DNA of 43,622 nucleotides, from NCBI GenBank assembly GCA_001802795.1, contig MGZZ01000114.1:1-43622 (forward strand), written 5' to 3'. A program made the translations under genes and the position numbers. The notes under the pieces were generated by a model that worked only from the letters and a program-made list of their open reading frames with translations, had not been told where the DNA came from and ran no database searches. Positions 8,109 to 17,262 of this stretch are shown here, one piece after another (the first letter of the stretch is position 1; every line of letters begins with the position of its first letter). Origin of the DNA: Ignavibacteria bacterium GWC2_36_12. Lineage in GTDB: Bacteria; Bacteroidota; Ignavibacteria; Ignavibacteriales; Ignavibacteriaceae.

Positions 8109-11027
8109 ATGAAAATATCAAGACCTGTTTTTTTTCTAGTGTTTGTGGTTGCTTATTTCCCCTTAAGCCATTCAACCAGTACAGCTTATGAAATGCTGGA
8201 AGATGGAATTATTTTAAAAATTAATAAACAAAATGACACAGATCCACAGTTAATAAAAGTCCAGGTCTATGCTGAAAACATTATACGTATAATAGCGGCT
8301 CCTGGTAATTCTTTTTCGGAACGGCAGAGCCTGATGCTGGATGAAGAAGCTCAAAAATTATTAGACAAGAAAGATTTTTCAGGTGCAAGTCTTCCTCCGA
8401 ATAATGATTTCATTCCTAAAGTAATAAAAGTAGAATGGAATTTAAAAGAATATGAAAAACATCTTGAAATTTCAACATCGAAAATAACAGTAAAAATAAA
8501 TAGCGAAAGCGGCGCTATTGCATTCTATGATTCAAATGGTGAATTACTTCTGAAAGAAAAGGCTCAGGGCGGAAAAATTATAACATCTGCTGAAGTAATG
8601 GGGGAACAAACATTTAACATTCAACAGGTCTTTAACTCACCAAATGATGAAGCTTTCTACGGACTTGGTGGGCATCAGAATGGGGTAATAAATTATAAGA
8701 GACATGATGTTGATCTCTGGCAGTATAATATTGTAGATATAATTCCTTTCCTTGTTTCAAGCAAAAATTATGGAATCCTGTGGGATAACAACTCACGTAC
8801 AAAATTTGGCGATATCAGACATTATCAATCATTATCTGATTTAAAATTATACGGGAAAGATAATCAACCCGGGGGATTAACAGCAGAATATTTTAGAGAC
8901 ACTCTCTTCAGATCAGTTTTTACAATTCAAAAAGAAGAAAGAATTGAGCATGAATATCTTGATTTAAATGATGAATACCCGGAAGGTTTTAAAGAAAATG
9001 TTAAAGCGGTAAGATGGAGCGGTCACATAGAAAGTTCTGAAACCGGTGAACATAAATTCAGATTGTTTAGCTCCGGTTACACTAAAATGTGGATAAATAA
9101 TGAACTGGTTGTTGACTCATGGAGGCAAAATTGGCTTCCATGGACACATTTAATCAGATTAAATATGGAGGCTGGAAAAAGTTATCCTGTTGAGATTGAG
9201 TGGATTCATTCTGGCGGATATATCGGCTTGAAATATCTTACTCCTGAAGAAGACTTTTATAAAACCAGCTTATCACTTTACTCCGAAGTTGCCGATCAGA
9301 TTGATTATTATTTCATAAAAGGAAATAACCTCGATGAGGTGATAAAGGGCTACAGGAAGATTACTGGAAAAGCTACGATGATGCCTAAATGGGCAATGGG
9401 ATTCTGGCAGTGTCGCGAACGCTACAGAACTCAGGAAGAATTAATATCGGTTGTTGAAGAATTCAGAAAACGCAAGATTCCTTTAGATAATATTGTACAG
9501 GATTGGTTTTACTGGGAAGAAGATAAATGGGGGAGCCATGATTTTGATAAAAAAAGATTCCCTGATCCTGAAGGGATGATAAGAACACTTCATAATGATC
9601 TCAACACGCAAATAATGATTTCTGTATGGCCTAAATTTTATGTTGGCACCAGGCATTATGAAGAGTTTAAAAAGAACGGCTGGCTTTATATTCGGAATGT
9701 CGAGAAAGGGCAAAGAGATTGGGTGGGTCCCGGTTATCTCTCAACTTTTTATGATCCGTATTCAGAAGAAGCACGTGAGTTATACTGGAGCCAGATTAAT
9801 AAGAAATTATTTTCATTAGGAATTGATGCATGGTGGCTTGACTGCACTGAACCAGATATTCAATCTAACCTTTCTTTTGAGGAATGGAGACTGCGTATTG
9901 GACCAACAGCTCTGGGAACATCTGCACGTTATCTTAATACGTATTCACTCGTTAACACTAAAGTGGTTTATGAAGGTCAGAGGAAAGTTAAGCCGGATCG
10001 GCGGGTATTTATCTTAACCCGATCTTCTTTTGCAGGGCAGCAACGTTATGCAGCTGCAACGTGGAGTGGTGATGTTGCCTCACGCTGGGAGGATTTAAAA
10101 AATCAAATTCCGGCAGGTTTAAATTTCTCTTTATCCGGTATTCCCTACTGGACAACCGATATTGGAGGTTTTGCTGTTGAACCTCGTTATGAAAGTCCAA
10201 ATAAAGATGATTTGGAAGAATGGCGCGAATTAAATACTAGATGGTTTCAGTTCGGTACTTTTTGTCCATTGTTTCGTTCACATGGTCAGTTTCCTTACAG
10301 AGAAATGTTCAACATTGCCTCTGATGGCCATCCTGCTTTCCAGGCAATGTTAGCCTATGATAAACTTCGTTACAGATTAATGCCATATATCTATTCTCTA
10401 ACAGGTATGGTAACTCACAATGATTATACTATTATGCGTGCACTTGTGATGGATTTTAATAATGATGAAAATGTATTGAACATTGGGGATCAGTTTATGT
10501 TTGGACCATCGCTGCTTGTCAATCCTGTAACTGAATATAAAGCACGTTCCCGAAAAGTTTATCTTCCTTCAGGAACAAACTGGTACGAATTTAAAACAGG
10601 AAAATTTTATGAAGGAGGAAAGACTATAAATGCTGATGCACCTTACGAAGAGATACCATTATTTGTAAAAGGAGGTTCAATCATACCTTGCGGTCCTGAA
10701 ATTCAATATACAGATGAGAAACCCGCAGATCCTATACGTTTGCTTATTTATGCTGGAAAAGATGCCTATTTCGAATTGTATGAAGATGAAAACATAAACT
10801 ATAATTATGAGAAAGGTAAATTCTCTGTAATACCATTTAGCTATAGTGAAAAAGAGAATATTTTAACAATCGGGGAACGGCAGGGTGAATTCGATGGGAT
10901 GCTTATGGAAAGAACTTTTGAGATCATCTGGATAAATAAAAATAATATCAGAGGAATTGATTTTGAATCAAAACCGGATCTGGTTGTAATATATAACGGC
11001 AGCGAGCAAAAAATAAATGCAGAGTAA
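8109..11027 (+). CDS. Glycoside hydrolase family 31 (probable alpha-xylosidase) with PA14 insert
   Basis: 972 residues with an N-terminal hydrophobic signal. The N-terminal beta-sandwich includes EAFYGLGGHQNGVINYKRHDVDLWQYN. A PA14 domain follows at about 255-380 (LTAEYFRDTLF ... VRWSGHIESSETGEHKFRLFSSGYTKMWIN). The catalytic barrel then starts near 410 with MPKWAMGFWQCRERYRTQEE. The likely nucleophile is Asp578 in AWWLDCTEPD and the likely acid/base is Asp655 in TWSGDVASRWEDL. A PA14 insert at this position is a known feature of the xyloglucan-specific alpha-xylosidase Xyl31A of Cellvibrio, so I favour alpha-xylosidase over alpha-glucosidase (inference). It is periplasmic or surface-exposed, and the next gene is a TonB receptor 137 bases on. 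It is intact; no strong ribosome-binding site precedes the ATG. Confidence 0.92.
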   Translation: MKISRPVFFLVFVVAYFPLSHSTSTAYEMLEDGIILKINKQNDTDPQLIKVQVYAENIIRIIAAPGNSFSERQSLMLDEEAQKLLDKKDFSGASLPPNNDFIPKVIKVEWNLKEYEKHLEISTSKITVKINSESGAIAFYDSNGELLLKEKAQGGKIITSAEVMGEQTFNIQQVFNSPNDEAFYGLGGHQNGVINYKRHDVDLWQYNIVDIIPFLVSSKNYGILWDNNSRTKFGDIRHYQSLSDLKLYGKDNQPGGLTAEYFRDTLFRSVFTIQKEERIEHEYLDLNDEYPEGFKENVKAVRWSGHIESSETGEHKFRLFSSGYTKMWINNELVVDSWRQNWLPWTHLIRLNMEAGKSYPVEIEWIHSGGYIGLKYLTPEEDFYKTSLSLYSEVADQIDYYFIKGNNLDEVIKGYRKITGKATMMPKWAMGFWQCRERYRTQEELISVVEEFRKRKIPLDNIVQDWFYWEEDKWGSHDFDKKRFPDPEGMIRTLHNDLNTQIMISVWPKFYVGTRHYEEFKKNGWLYIRNVEKGQRDWVGPGYLSTFYDPYSEEARELYWSQINKKLFSLGIDAWWLDCTEPDIQSNLSFEEWRLRIGPTALGTSARYLNTYSLVNTKVVYEGQRKVKPDRRVFILTRSSFAGQQRYAAATWSGDVASRWEDLKNQIPAGLNFSLSGIPYWTTDIGGFAVEPRYESPNKDDLEEWRELNTRWFQFGTFCPLFRSHGQFPYREMFNIASDGHPAFQAMLAYDKLRYRLMPYIYSLTGMVTHNDYTIMRALVMDFNNDENVLNIGDQFMFGPSLLVNPVTEYKARSRKVYLPSGTNWYEFKTGKFYEGGKTINADAPYEEIPLFVKGGSIIPCGPEIQYTDEKPADPIRLLIYAGKDAYFELYEDENINYNYEKGKFSVIPFSYSEKENILTIGERQGEFDGMLMERTFEIIWINKNNIRGIDFESKPDLVVIYNGSEQKINAE

Positions 11028-11164
11028 TGATGACGATGTTGGTAATAATGAGATTGTAAATGAGGAAAAACCGGCAGGCTATTTATTTAAAAAAATACAG
11101 ATTCTTTATAAACATTTTAGAGAAAGTTTTAATAAGAAAATAAAAATTATTCAGGAGGAAAAAT

Positions 11165-14134
11165 ATGGGCAAAACTACCATTTATAATAAAAGAATTTTT
11201 GCGTCTGCTTTTATTTTTCTTTTATTAACACTTCCCTCTATATGTCTTGCGCAAACCGGCACTGTAAAAGGTCGAGTATTAGATAAATCTACCAAAGAAA
11301 CACTTGTCGGAGCAAACGTAATCATTAAAGGTACAAGTTTAGGTGCCGCAACTGATTTATATGGTAATTTTATAATTCGTAATATTCCTGCTGGTCAGCA
11401 CTCATTAACTATTTCATACATAGGTTATAATTCTATAACTGTTGATATCAACATTCCGGAAGGAAAAACATTAGAGCAGGATTTTTCTCTGGAACCAAAA
11501 ACAATAGAAGGGGAAACAGTTACTGTTACTGCTCAAGCACAGGGGCAATTGCAAGCAATAAATCAACAACTCTCATCGACCGGAATTACAAGTGTAGTTT
11601 CAAAAGAACGCATACAAGAAGTACCGGATGCCAATGCAGCAGAATCAGTAGGACGTTTACCGGGAATATCATTAAAAAGATCATCAGGGGAAGGCAATGA
11701 AATAGTAATCAGAGGAATACAACCCAGATTGAATCTTATAACAATCAATAATATCAGAATGCCATCAACAAATGAAAATAATACAGCCGTAGGCTTAGCG
11801 GGTATATCCCAGTATCTGTTGGATGGCATAGAAGTGAGAAAATCACTTAGGGCAGAAGATGATGCAGATGTAATAGGCGGAATAGTAGACCTAAAGCTTG
11901 CGACTGCACCTGAAGGCTTAAGAGGAGATGCAATATTTGAAGGTGTGTATAATGGACTAACCAGCGATGCTGGCTCATATAGAAGCTCAGTCCATTTAAG
12001 CAACCGTTTCTTTGATGATAAATTAGGAGTGATAGGACAGCTTAATCTCGAGAAAGCAGACCGAACAAATCATGCATTATCGGCAGGATTCAATAGGGAT
12101 ACACGAATAACGGATAATAGGGGAGTGTTTCTTACCAATGGAAATTTTCAAATGAACGATATAATACGAGACCGTTTTGGAGCAACAGTTTTGTTGGACT
12201 ATAAGCTGCCTCAAGGGAAGATACAGGTTAATTCAATATATAATAACTTTGATGAAGATCGTTGGGAGAGAAACTCAGTATTCAATGTAGCTGCGGGAGC
12301 GGTAAGCTTGAATAAGGATATGAGAGCAGTGATTGAAAATAATTATTCATTAATCAACGGATTCAGTTTAGAAACAGATATATTTGGATCTGCGTTTTTA
12401 GATGTTGGAGCTGCATTTACTACCGGACAAAGAGATGGAAACACCAAAATGCTTCAATTCTTTTATGATTCCAGCGTAGAAGAACCCATTGCTCCGCAAT
12501 TTACTCAAAATCCATATGGTAAAATAGCTTATGATATAGTTCCATTTATGCGGGATATAGATTCAAACTATCAGATATCAAGGTTAAATAGACAAGATAG
12601 AACATTTAAGCAAAATGAAAGTACATTCCAAACTAATTTTAAGGTACCTTTTAATTTAAGCGATCAATTATCGGGATATATAAAATTAGGCGGAAAGATG
12701 CGATTCAAGGATCGAAATTATGATTTTGAGGAAGATGGAGATTTAGGAGGGATCTATGGAGGAGACGTTGATATCAACAGGCAAATGATCAGAGATAATC
12801 CGGAAATTGCATGGCCCTGGACGTGGGCTAATCGTCCGCCAAATAAAACAGCCTTACCGGCATATGTGTTATTTGCAAATAGATCGGATAACATATTGGA
12901 GGACCGGGTTACATTGCAAAATTTTGCAGACAGAAAATTAGTAGAACAATTGGTTGACCGGGCTAAAGCATCAAATTGGGCAAACCTGTCTTTGTGGTAT
13001 CAACCGCGTGCTCAAGATTTGTCAAATGATTATGATGGAGACGAGAAGTTATATGCCGGATATTTTATGACAGATTTAAATTGGGGAAAAATTTTAACAC
13101 TTAATGCGGGATTACGTTATGAAAAAGAAGAAACAATGTATAAAGGTTACGGTGTTCAAGATATAGCGAGTGCATCTGATAATTTATTTCCACTTGATCC
13201 AGTAAAACGAACTAATGAGTATTTTCTGCCAAGTGCAACATTGCGATTTAATTATACTGATTGGGGAGATGTAAGAGTGGCATATTCTAAATCTCTGGCA
13301 AGACCAGAATATTATGCATTTATACCACATTTCAGCGCAGATTTAAGGAATACTTTCACTTCTGCAGCCGGCAACACCCATCTGGAACCGGCAGTATCCA
13401 ATAACTTTGACCTTATATTTTCATTCTACGGTAATTACATAGGTTTATTTACTGTAGGCGGTTTTTACAAGGAAATTGAAAAGTTCTTTTATCAAGCCAA
13501 TTTTGAAGTAATTGACGCGGCAATAGACAATAAAATGCATGACTATAATTTCGTTGTTCCAAAAGGACAATATATAAATGTATGGAGAAATCTTGATAGA
13601 ACATCATATTTAAAAGGGTTAGAATTTGATTTGCAGACAAATTTCTGGTATTTCCCTTCTCCGTTTAATGGAATTGTACTGGGTGTAAATTATACAAAGA
13701 TTTCATCAAAAGCATTTTATTATACTCCACGCAAGGAAAAGATATTCTACGGTCCTAAACCGTTTGAATTTTATGAAGTACTTATAGATAGTTTCCAGAC
13801 CCAACAATTGATAGACCAGCCGAATGATATATTTAATTTATCAGTGGGATATGATTATAAAGATTTTTCGATGAGAGTTGCATATTATTTCCAGGGTAAA
13901 ACATTAGCATTTGTAACAAATTATATAGAAACAGACGGATTTAGACATGATTATTCAAGATTGGATTTATCAGTGCGACAGAGACTACCACTAGGAGGAC
14001 TATCGGTACAATTTTTATTAAATAATATTACTCAAGTAGCAGATAAGGCATACACCTATACAAAGCAATATAATAATAATGAACAGTATTACGGTATGAC
14101 AGGCTCGCTAGGACTTAGGTATGAATTTAAATAA
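11165..14134 (+). CDS. TonB-dependent outer-membrane receptor with carboxypeptidase-like N-terminal domain
   Basis: 989 residues. A signal peptide ends near LPSICLAQ. A carboxypeptidase D regulatory-like domain follows (GTVKGRVLDKSTKETLVGANVIIKG, about 32-115), then a plug domain (SVVSKERIQEVPDANAAESVGRLPGISLKR, about 140-250) and a 22-strand-type barrel ending in aromatic YGMTGSLGLRYEFK. It imports a ligand, here presumably an oligosaccharide, with TonB energy. The plug sequence resembles the receptors often paired with glycan use in proteobacteria and Ignavibacteria more than SusC, and no SusD partner is present. A strong GGAGG site (CAGGAGGAAAAAT) precedes the ATG. A related but collapsed copy lies at 16116-16598. 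Confidence 0.93.
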   Translation: MGKTTIYNKRIFASAFIFLLLTLPSICLAQTGTVKGRVLDKSTKETLVGANVIIKGTSLGAATDLYGNFIIRNIPAGQHSLTISYIGYNSITVDINIPEGKTLEQDFSLEPKTIEGETVTVTAQAQGQLQAINQQLSSTGITSVVSKERIQEVPDANAAESVGRLPGISLKRSSGEGNEIVIRGIQPRLNLITINNIRMPSTNENNTAVGLAGISQYLLDGIEVRKSLRAEDDADVIGGIVDLKLATAPEGLRGDAIFEGVYNGLTSDAGSYRSSVHLSNRFFDDKLGVIGQLNLEKADRTNHALSAGFNRDTRITDNRGVFLTNGNFQMNDIIRDRFGATVLLDYKLPQGKIQVNSIYNNFDEDRWERNSVFNVAAGAVSLNKDMRAVIENNYSLINGFSLETDIFGSAFLDVGAAFTTGQRDGNTKMLQFFYDSSVEEPIAPQFTQNPYGKIAYDIVPFMRDIDSNYQISRLNRQDRTFKQNESTFQTNFKVPFNLSDQLSGYIKLGGKMRFKDRNYDFEEDGDLGGIYGGDVDINRQMIRDNPEIAWPWTWANRPPNKTALPAYVLFANRSDNILEDRVTLQNFADRKLVEQLVDRAKASNWANLSLWYQPRAQDLSNDYDGDEKLYAGYFMTDLNWGKILTLNAGLRYEKEETMYKGYGVQDIASASDNLFPLDPVKRTNEYFLPSATLRFNYTDWGDVRVAYSKSLARPEYYAFIPHFSADLRNTFTSAAGNTHLEPAVSNNFDLIFSFYGNYIGLFTVGGFYKEIEKFFYQANFEVIDAAIDNKMHDYNFVVPKGQYINVWRNLDRTSYLKGLEFDLQTNFWYFPSPFNGIVLGVNYTKISSKAFYYTPRKEKIFYGPKPFEFYEVLIDSFQTQQLIDQPNDIFNLSVGYDYKDFSMRVAYYFQGKTLAFVTNYIETDGFRHDYSRLDLSVRQRLPLGGLSVQFLLNNITQVADKAYTYTKQYNNNEQYYGMTGSLGLRYEFK

Positions 14135-14228
14135 GGAGGTTTTTATTAAAGTAGATGAAAAATTACAAAAAAAACAAACAGTTACTGTAATCATAATAAC
14201 TAATAACTCAACTAAATAGGAGGTCATA

Positions 14229-15929
14229 ATGACTAGACAATTACTGTTCGTAACAACATTAGTTTTACTAGTTGCTGTCTTTTTTAATAATCCTGCATAT
14301 GCTACTACGGAGCATGGTGATACTTTAGTTATTCATCAGGAAGATCAGGATGCAATGCCCTGGAATGAAATTATTGCTGCTGATACAAATGAAGACGGTT
14401 CCCGCAAACATTTGATTTATGAACTTGATCCGGATGGCTGGTATCCATTATCCGGAACACTTACGGCTGCTACTTATGATTTGCATATTGTAGGTGGAAA
14501 AAGAACTGCAGGTCAATCAAGACCAATTATTCTTACTCAGGATCCGTTCGGCGGATGGTTTATGTTAAGCGGCGGCCAAAATGTAACTTTCAAAGGTCTT
14601 CATATAATGCAAGCCGCTGAAACCATAGGTGGTAATATCGGTCCGTGGGCAAGATCCGGTTTGGAACTTACTGGTGTAAACAGCAAAGTTGTTTTTCATG
14701 ATTGTATCTGGGATTTTACTACCGGATTTACTGCTTTAATGAATAAGGAGGGTCTCAATCTTAAAGCAACCAATTCCCTTTTCCGTTTTAGCAAACCGCT
14801 TGATAACAGTGTATGGGCCGGACAGGGACTTGATATTAGTGCAGCACCATTAGATACTGTAATTATACAGAATTGTACATGGTATGGCGGCGGTCCTTTC
14901 ATGCTCAAAACATGGGAATCAACCGAGACATTTTTCAAAATGGACCATGTAACTATTGTCGACTTTGTTCAATGGCCAATTCATGGGGTACACTGGGTAA
15001 ATTCTGAGTTTACAAATAATTTGTTTTACAATGCATATACTATGGGAGAGGATTCTGCTCAGATAAAAGGACAGGACCCGGATTTGTTGCCGTTCGCTGT
15101 AATAAATGTTGATACAATTTTCTTTACTGAGTCAGGAATGGTGGACAACACGAGAGAAGCAGCCCGTAATTTAATTGTTAAAAATAACAACAATTTTCTA
15201 AGTCAAAGTATTAAAGATTACTGGGCAGTTGCTTCATCAGACCCTGCGACATATCACGAATTTAGCGCTCCGGATCCTGCAGTCAATGATGGTTTCATGA
15301 ATTCACGTACAGCAGCCATGTTCGCGGATAATACAACTTGGCCCGGTTTTGTACTTGAAAATACTACAAGTCTGGACCCACAATTTCAAGATTACTTTGA
15401 TTATTCTGACACATTAGTGAACTATTCCAAGTTTTATTATGTCTATGCCTGGCCGGATGCACAACCGACTACATTTATGACGGATCCGGATGGTGAACCA
15501 CTCATGCCTACTGATCCAATGGTTTATAATTTGAAGGTTACTAATGCTGCATTAAGAACAGCAAGTACAACAGGCGGACCAATTGGCGATTTAACATGGG
15601 AATTACCAGAGGGATATAACACTCCTGAAATAGTAACAGATGTAAAAGAAATCCATTCATTGCCAATAGAATTTGCTCTTAAACAAAACTATCCCAATCC
15701 GTTCAATCCGACTACTACCATCAACTTCTCAATCGGAAAGGCATCAAACGTTAAGTTGACGGTTTATAACACCCTGGGTCAGAAAGTTGCAAAGCTGGTT
15801 GATAACTTTATGAATGCCGGTGCTTACGAAGTTAAATTCAATGCAAGCCGCCTGGCTTCCGGTGTTTACTTATATCGTCTTGAGGCTGATAATTTTAAGC
15901 TGGATAAGAAGATGATGCTGCTAAAGTAA
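14229..15929 (+). CDS. Secreted beta-helix-like protein with T9SS C-terminal sorting domain
   Basis: 566 residues. A signal peptide (LFVTTLVLLVAVFFNNPAYA) leads into a region of short repeating strand-turn units (VTFKGLHIMQA, VVFHDCIWDF, LNLKATNSLFRF, VIIQNCTWYGG, FKMDHVTIVDF), which looks like a right-handed parallel beta-helix (about 60-300). The last 80 residues are a Por secretion tail, with NYPNPFNPTTTINFS and ending in KKMMLLK. The protein should be exported through T9SS and held at the cell surface. The strong AGGAGG ribosome-binding site and the 94-base gap from the TonB receptor suggest one operon. No catalytic residues of a known polysaccharide lyase family stand out, so it may be a surface glycan-binding partner of the receptor or a divergent enzyme. 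Confidence 0.85.
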   Translation: MTRQLLFVTTLVLLVAVFFNNPAYATTEHGDTLVIHQEDQDAMPWNEIIAADTNEDGSRKHLIYELDPDGWYPLSGTLTAATYDLHIVGGKRTAGQSRPIILTQDPFGGWFMLSGGQNVTFKGLHIMQAAETIGGNIGPWARSGLELTGVNSKVVFHDCIWDFTTGFTALMNKEGLNLKATNSLFRFSKPLDNSVWAGQGLDISAAPLDTVIIQNCTWYGGGPFMLKTWESTETFFKMDHVTIVDFVQWPIHGVHWVNSEFTNNLFYNAYTMGEDSAQIKGQDPDLLPFAVINVDTIFFTESGMVDNTREAARNLIVKNNNNFLSQSIKDYWAVASSDPATYHEFSAPDPAVNDGFMNSRTAAMFADNTTWPGFVLENTTSLDPQFQDYFDYSDTLVNYSKFYYVYAWPDAQPTTFMTDPDGEPLMPTDPMVYNLKVTNAALRTASTTGGPIGDLTWELPEGYNTPEIVTDVKEIHSLPIEFALKQNYPNPFNPTTTINFSIGKASNVKLTVYNTLGQKVAKLVDNFMNAGAYEVKFNASRLASGVYLYRLEADNFKLDKKMMLLK

Positions 15930-15952
15930 TTCCTTCCACCTCCTCACTTGAA

Positions 15953-15986
15953 GTGCACCTCCGGTTATACTGGGGGTGTGCTTTTC
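15953..15986 (+). terminator. Probable terminator after the beta-helix gene
   Basis: GTGCACCTCC pairs imperfectly with GGGGGTGTGC across a short loop and is followed by TTTTC. It lies 25 bases after the stop codon and could end the GH31-receptor-beta-helix transcript. Confidence 0.5.
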
Positions 15987-16115
15987 TCAGCATCATGATT
16001 TAACGCTTGCAGGTCTTGAGATTTTTGCAAACCCACAAAGCGTTGTTATGCAGGAGAGGAGTAGAGGAAAGTACTTTCAAAAGAAAGATAAAAAGTAATT
16101 TTAACAGGAGATACT

Positions 16116-16598
16116 ATGATGAAAAAGATGTATACAATTTTACAATTGGTCTTTCTTACGGATAGATTATGGGGCCGCTGGTTCTATAAGTGGTAAAATT
16201 ACTGATGTAGTTACAGGAGAGCCGCTTTTTGGTGCTAATGTATTTTTGGAGGCACTAGTATTGGTGCTGCAACTGATAATGAAGGGAAATATATAATAGG
16301 CAATCTTTCAGCGGGGTCGTATACATTAAAAATTTCATATATCGGTTATGAATCAAAAGCAATTCAGATAGATTTAAAAGAAAATGAACGCATCGAAGAG
16401 AACATACAACTTGAAACAGAAGCCGTAGCAACGGGTGAGGTATTCAAACAAGCTGGAAAATATTATTCCCGGCTTACAATTGACAAACTTCAAATTACAA
16501 GCGGTATATATTTTTATACATTAAGAGTAAGGAATTCTTCTCCCGATAAATTGGGATCAGAATTTTATGAAACAAAGAAGATGTTACTGCTTAAATAG
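16116..16598 (+). pseudogene. Collapsed TonB-receptor / T9SS-protein chimera
   Basis: It starts with an AGGAG site, ATG and a signal-like MMKKMYTILQLVFL. After a frameshift it continues as a carboxypeptidase-like domain, GSISGKITDVVTGEPLFGANV. A missing G breaks the frame again at TTGGAGGCACT, and reading resumes with GTSIGAATDNEGKYIIGNLSAGSYTLKISYIGYES. That text is clearly homologous to residues 32-115 of the intact receptor at 11165. Right after VATGEV the sequence jumps to the second half of a T9SS tail (QAGKYYSRLTIDKLQITSGIYFYTL, ending in KKMLLLK). The plug, the barrel and the body of a second protein are gone. The simplest history is a large deletion between a receptor gene and a following T9SS-secreted gene, like the intact pair upstream. 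Confidence 0.8.
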
Positions 16599-16699
16599 TC
16601 GTAAAGGAGTTTCCTGAAGTGATGGCTTCGCCAAAACTAAAGAACACACAAGCGCATTGAGGGTGTTTTTAAAGACATTTATGGCAATGTCATAATGCC

Positions 16700-16749
16700 T
16701 CACTCCTATCCCTCTCCTTTGTTGCTCCTTTAGGAGAGGGATTAGGTGG
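16700..16749. repeat. Palindromic repeat CCTATCCCTCTCCT / AGGAGAGGGATTAGG
   Basis: The left arm CCTATCCCTCTCCT and the right arm AGGAGAGGGATTAGG are inverted copies with one mismatch, around a loop of about 12 bases. It has the look of a dispersed intergenic palindrome rather than a terminator, since no T-run follows. Confidence 0.6.
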
Positions 16750-16873
16750 TAAGTATGAATATATGGAAGACAATTGTACAGCAATTTTTATATCTGGTAC
16801 CAAATTGCATACTAGTAAATAATAATATTGTTTTTAGCGGTTTTTTAGAAATTCTCAACCTGCTATTTCGGAA

Positions 16874-16902
16874 GAGCGAGCAGTAATCTATTCTGCTCGC
16901 TC
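16874..16902. terminator. Perfect ten-pair hairpin (possible terminator or repeat)
   Basis: GAGCGAGCAG and CTGCTCGCTC are exact inverted copies separated by nine bases (TAATCTATT). Only a weak T-rich run (GTTATTAAT) follows, so termination is uncertain. It lies far from any gene end. Confidence 0.45.
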
Positions 16903-17262
16903 GTTATTAATCATAAAATTTATCGTTCATCCTACAAGAGACCGAGTGAGTCTATAACTCTATTTATAATTGTTGGGGATTCCGCTCGGTTAATTTACCG
17001 GATTATTGTTTTTGTAAAAGAAAGTTAAACTGATATGAGATTTAATTTAGCATAATTTGAATTGCACAATAAATTCTGACTATAGTAATCAATATTGGAA
17101 CATGAATTTTTTAATTCCCTTAGCGCTTAGTTTATAAAAAGATTGTGGTTTATATACTGATACATTTTCTTAACCCTTCGTTGGGTTCCAAATGTCTAAT
17201 GTATACTAGTTGCATTAATATTTTTTTTACTACTAACCGATAAAAAAATAGATATAAAAAAT

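Larger units (their letters stand above)
16599..17262. other. Gene-free interval with palindromic repeats
   Basis: 664 bases without a credible gene. It contains a GACATT/AATGTC mini-hairpin near 16674, the CCCTCTCC/GGAGAGGG palindrome (16700-16749) and a perfect ten-pair hairpin (16874-16902). The rest is AT-rich sequence leading to the esterase gene. The 66-residue minus-strand ORF over the first repeats is a by-product of these palindromes. Confidence 0.6.

Noticed and set aside
11017-11187. Small open frame (56 codons) bridging the GH31 end and the TonB receptor start
   Set aside because: It overlaps both genes, has no ribosome-binding site and no recognisable sequence; the receptor's own site lies inside it. 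Could be leader translation but not supported.
11563-12003. 146-residue minus-strand ORF
   Set aside because: Shadow opposite the plug region of the TonB receptor, which has clear homology and a ribosome-binding site.
16584-16784. 66-residue minus-strand ORF
   Set aside because: Lies across palindromic repeats and the end of a pseudogene; its sequence is explained by the repeats.
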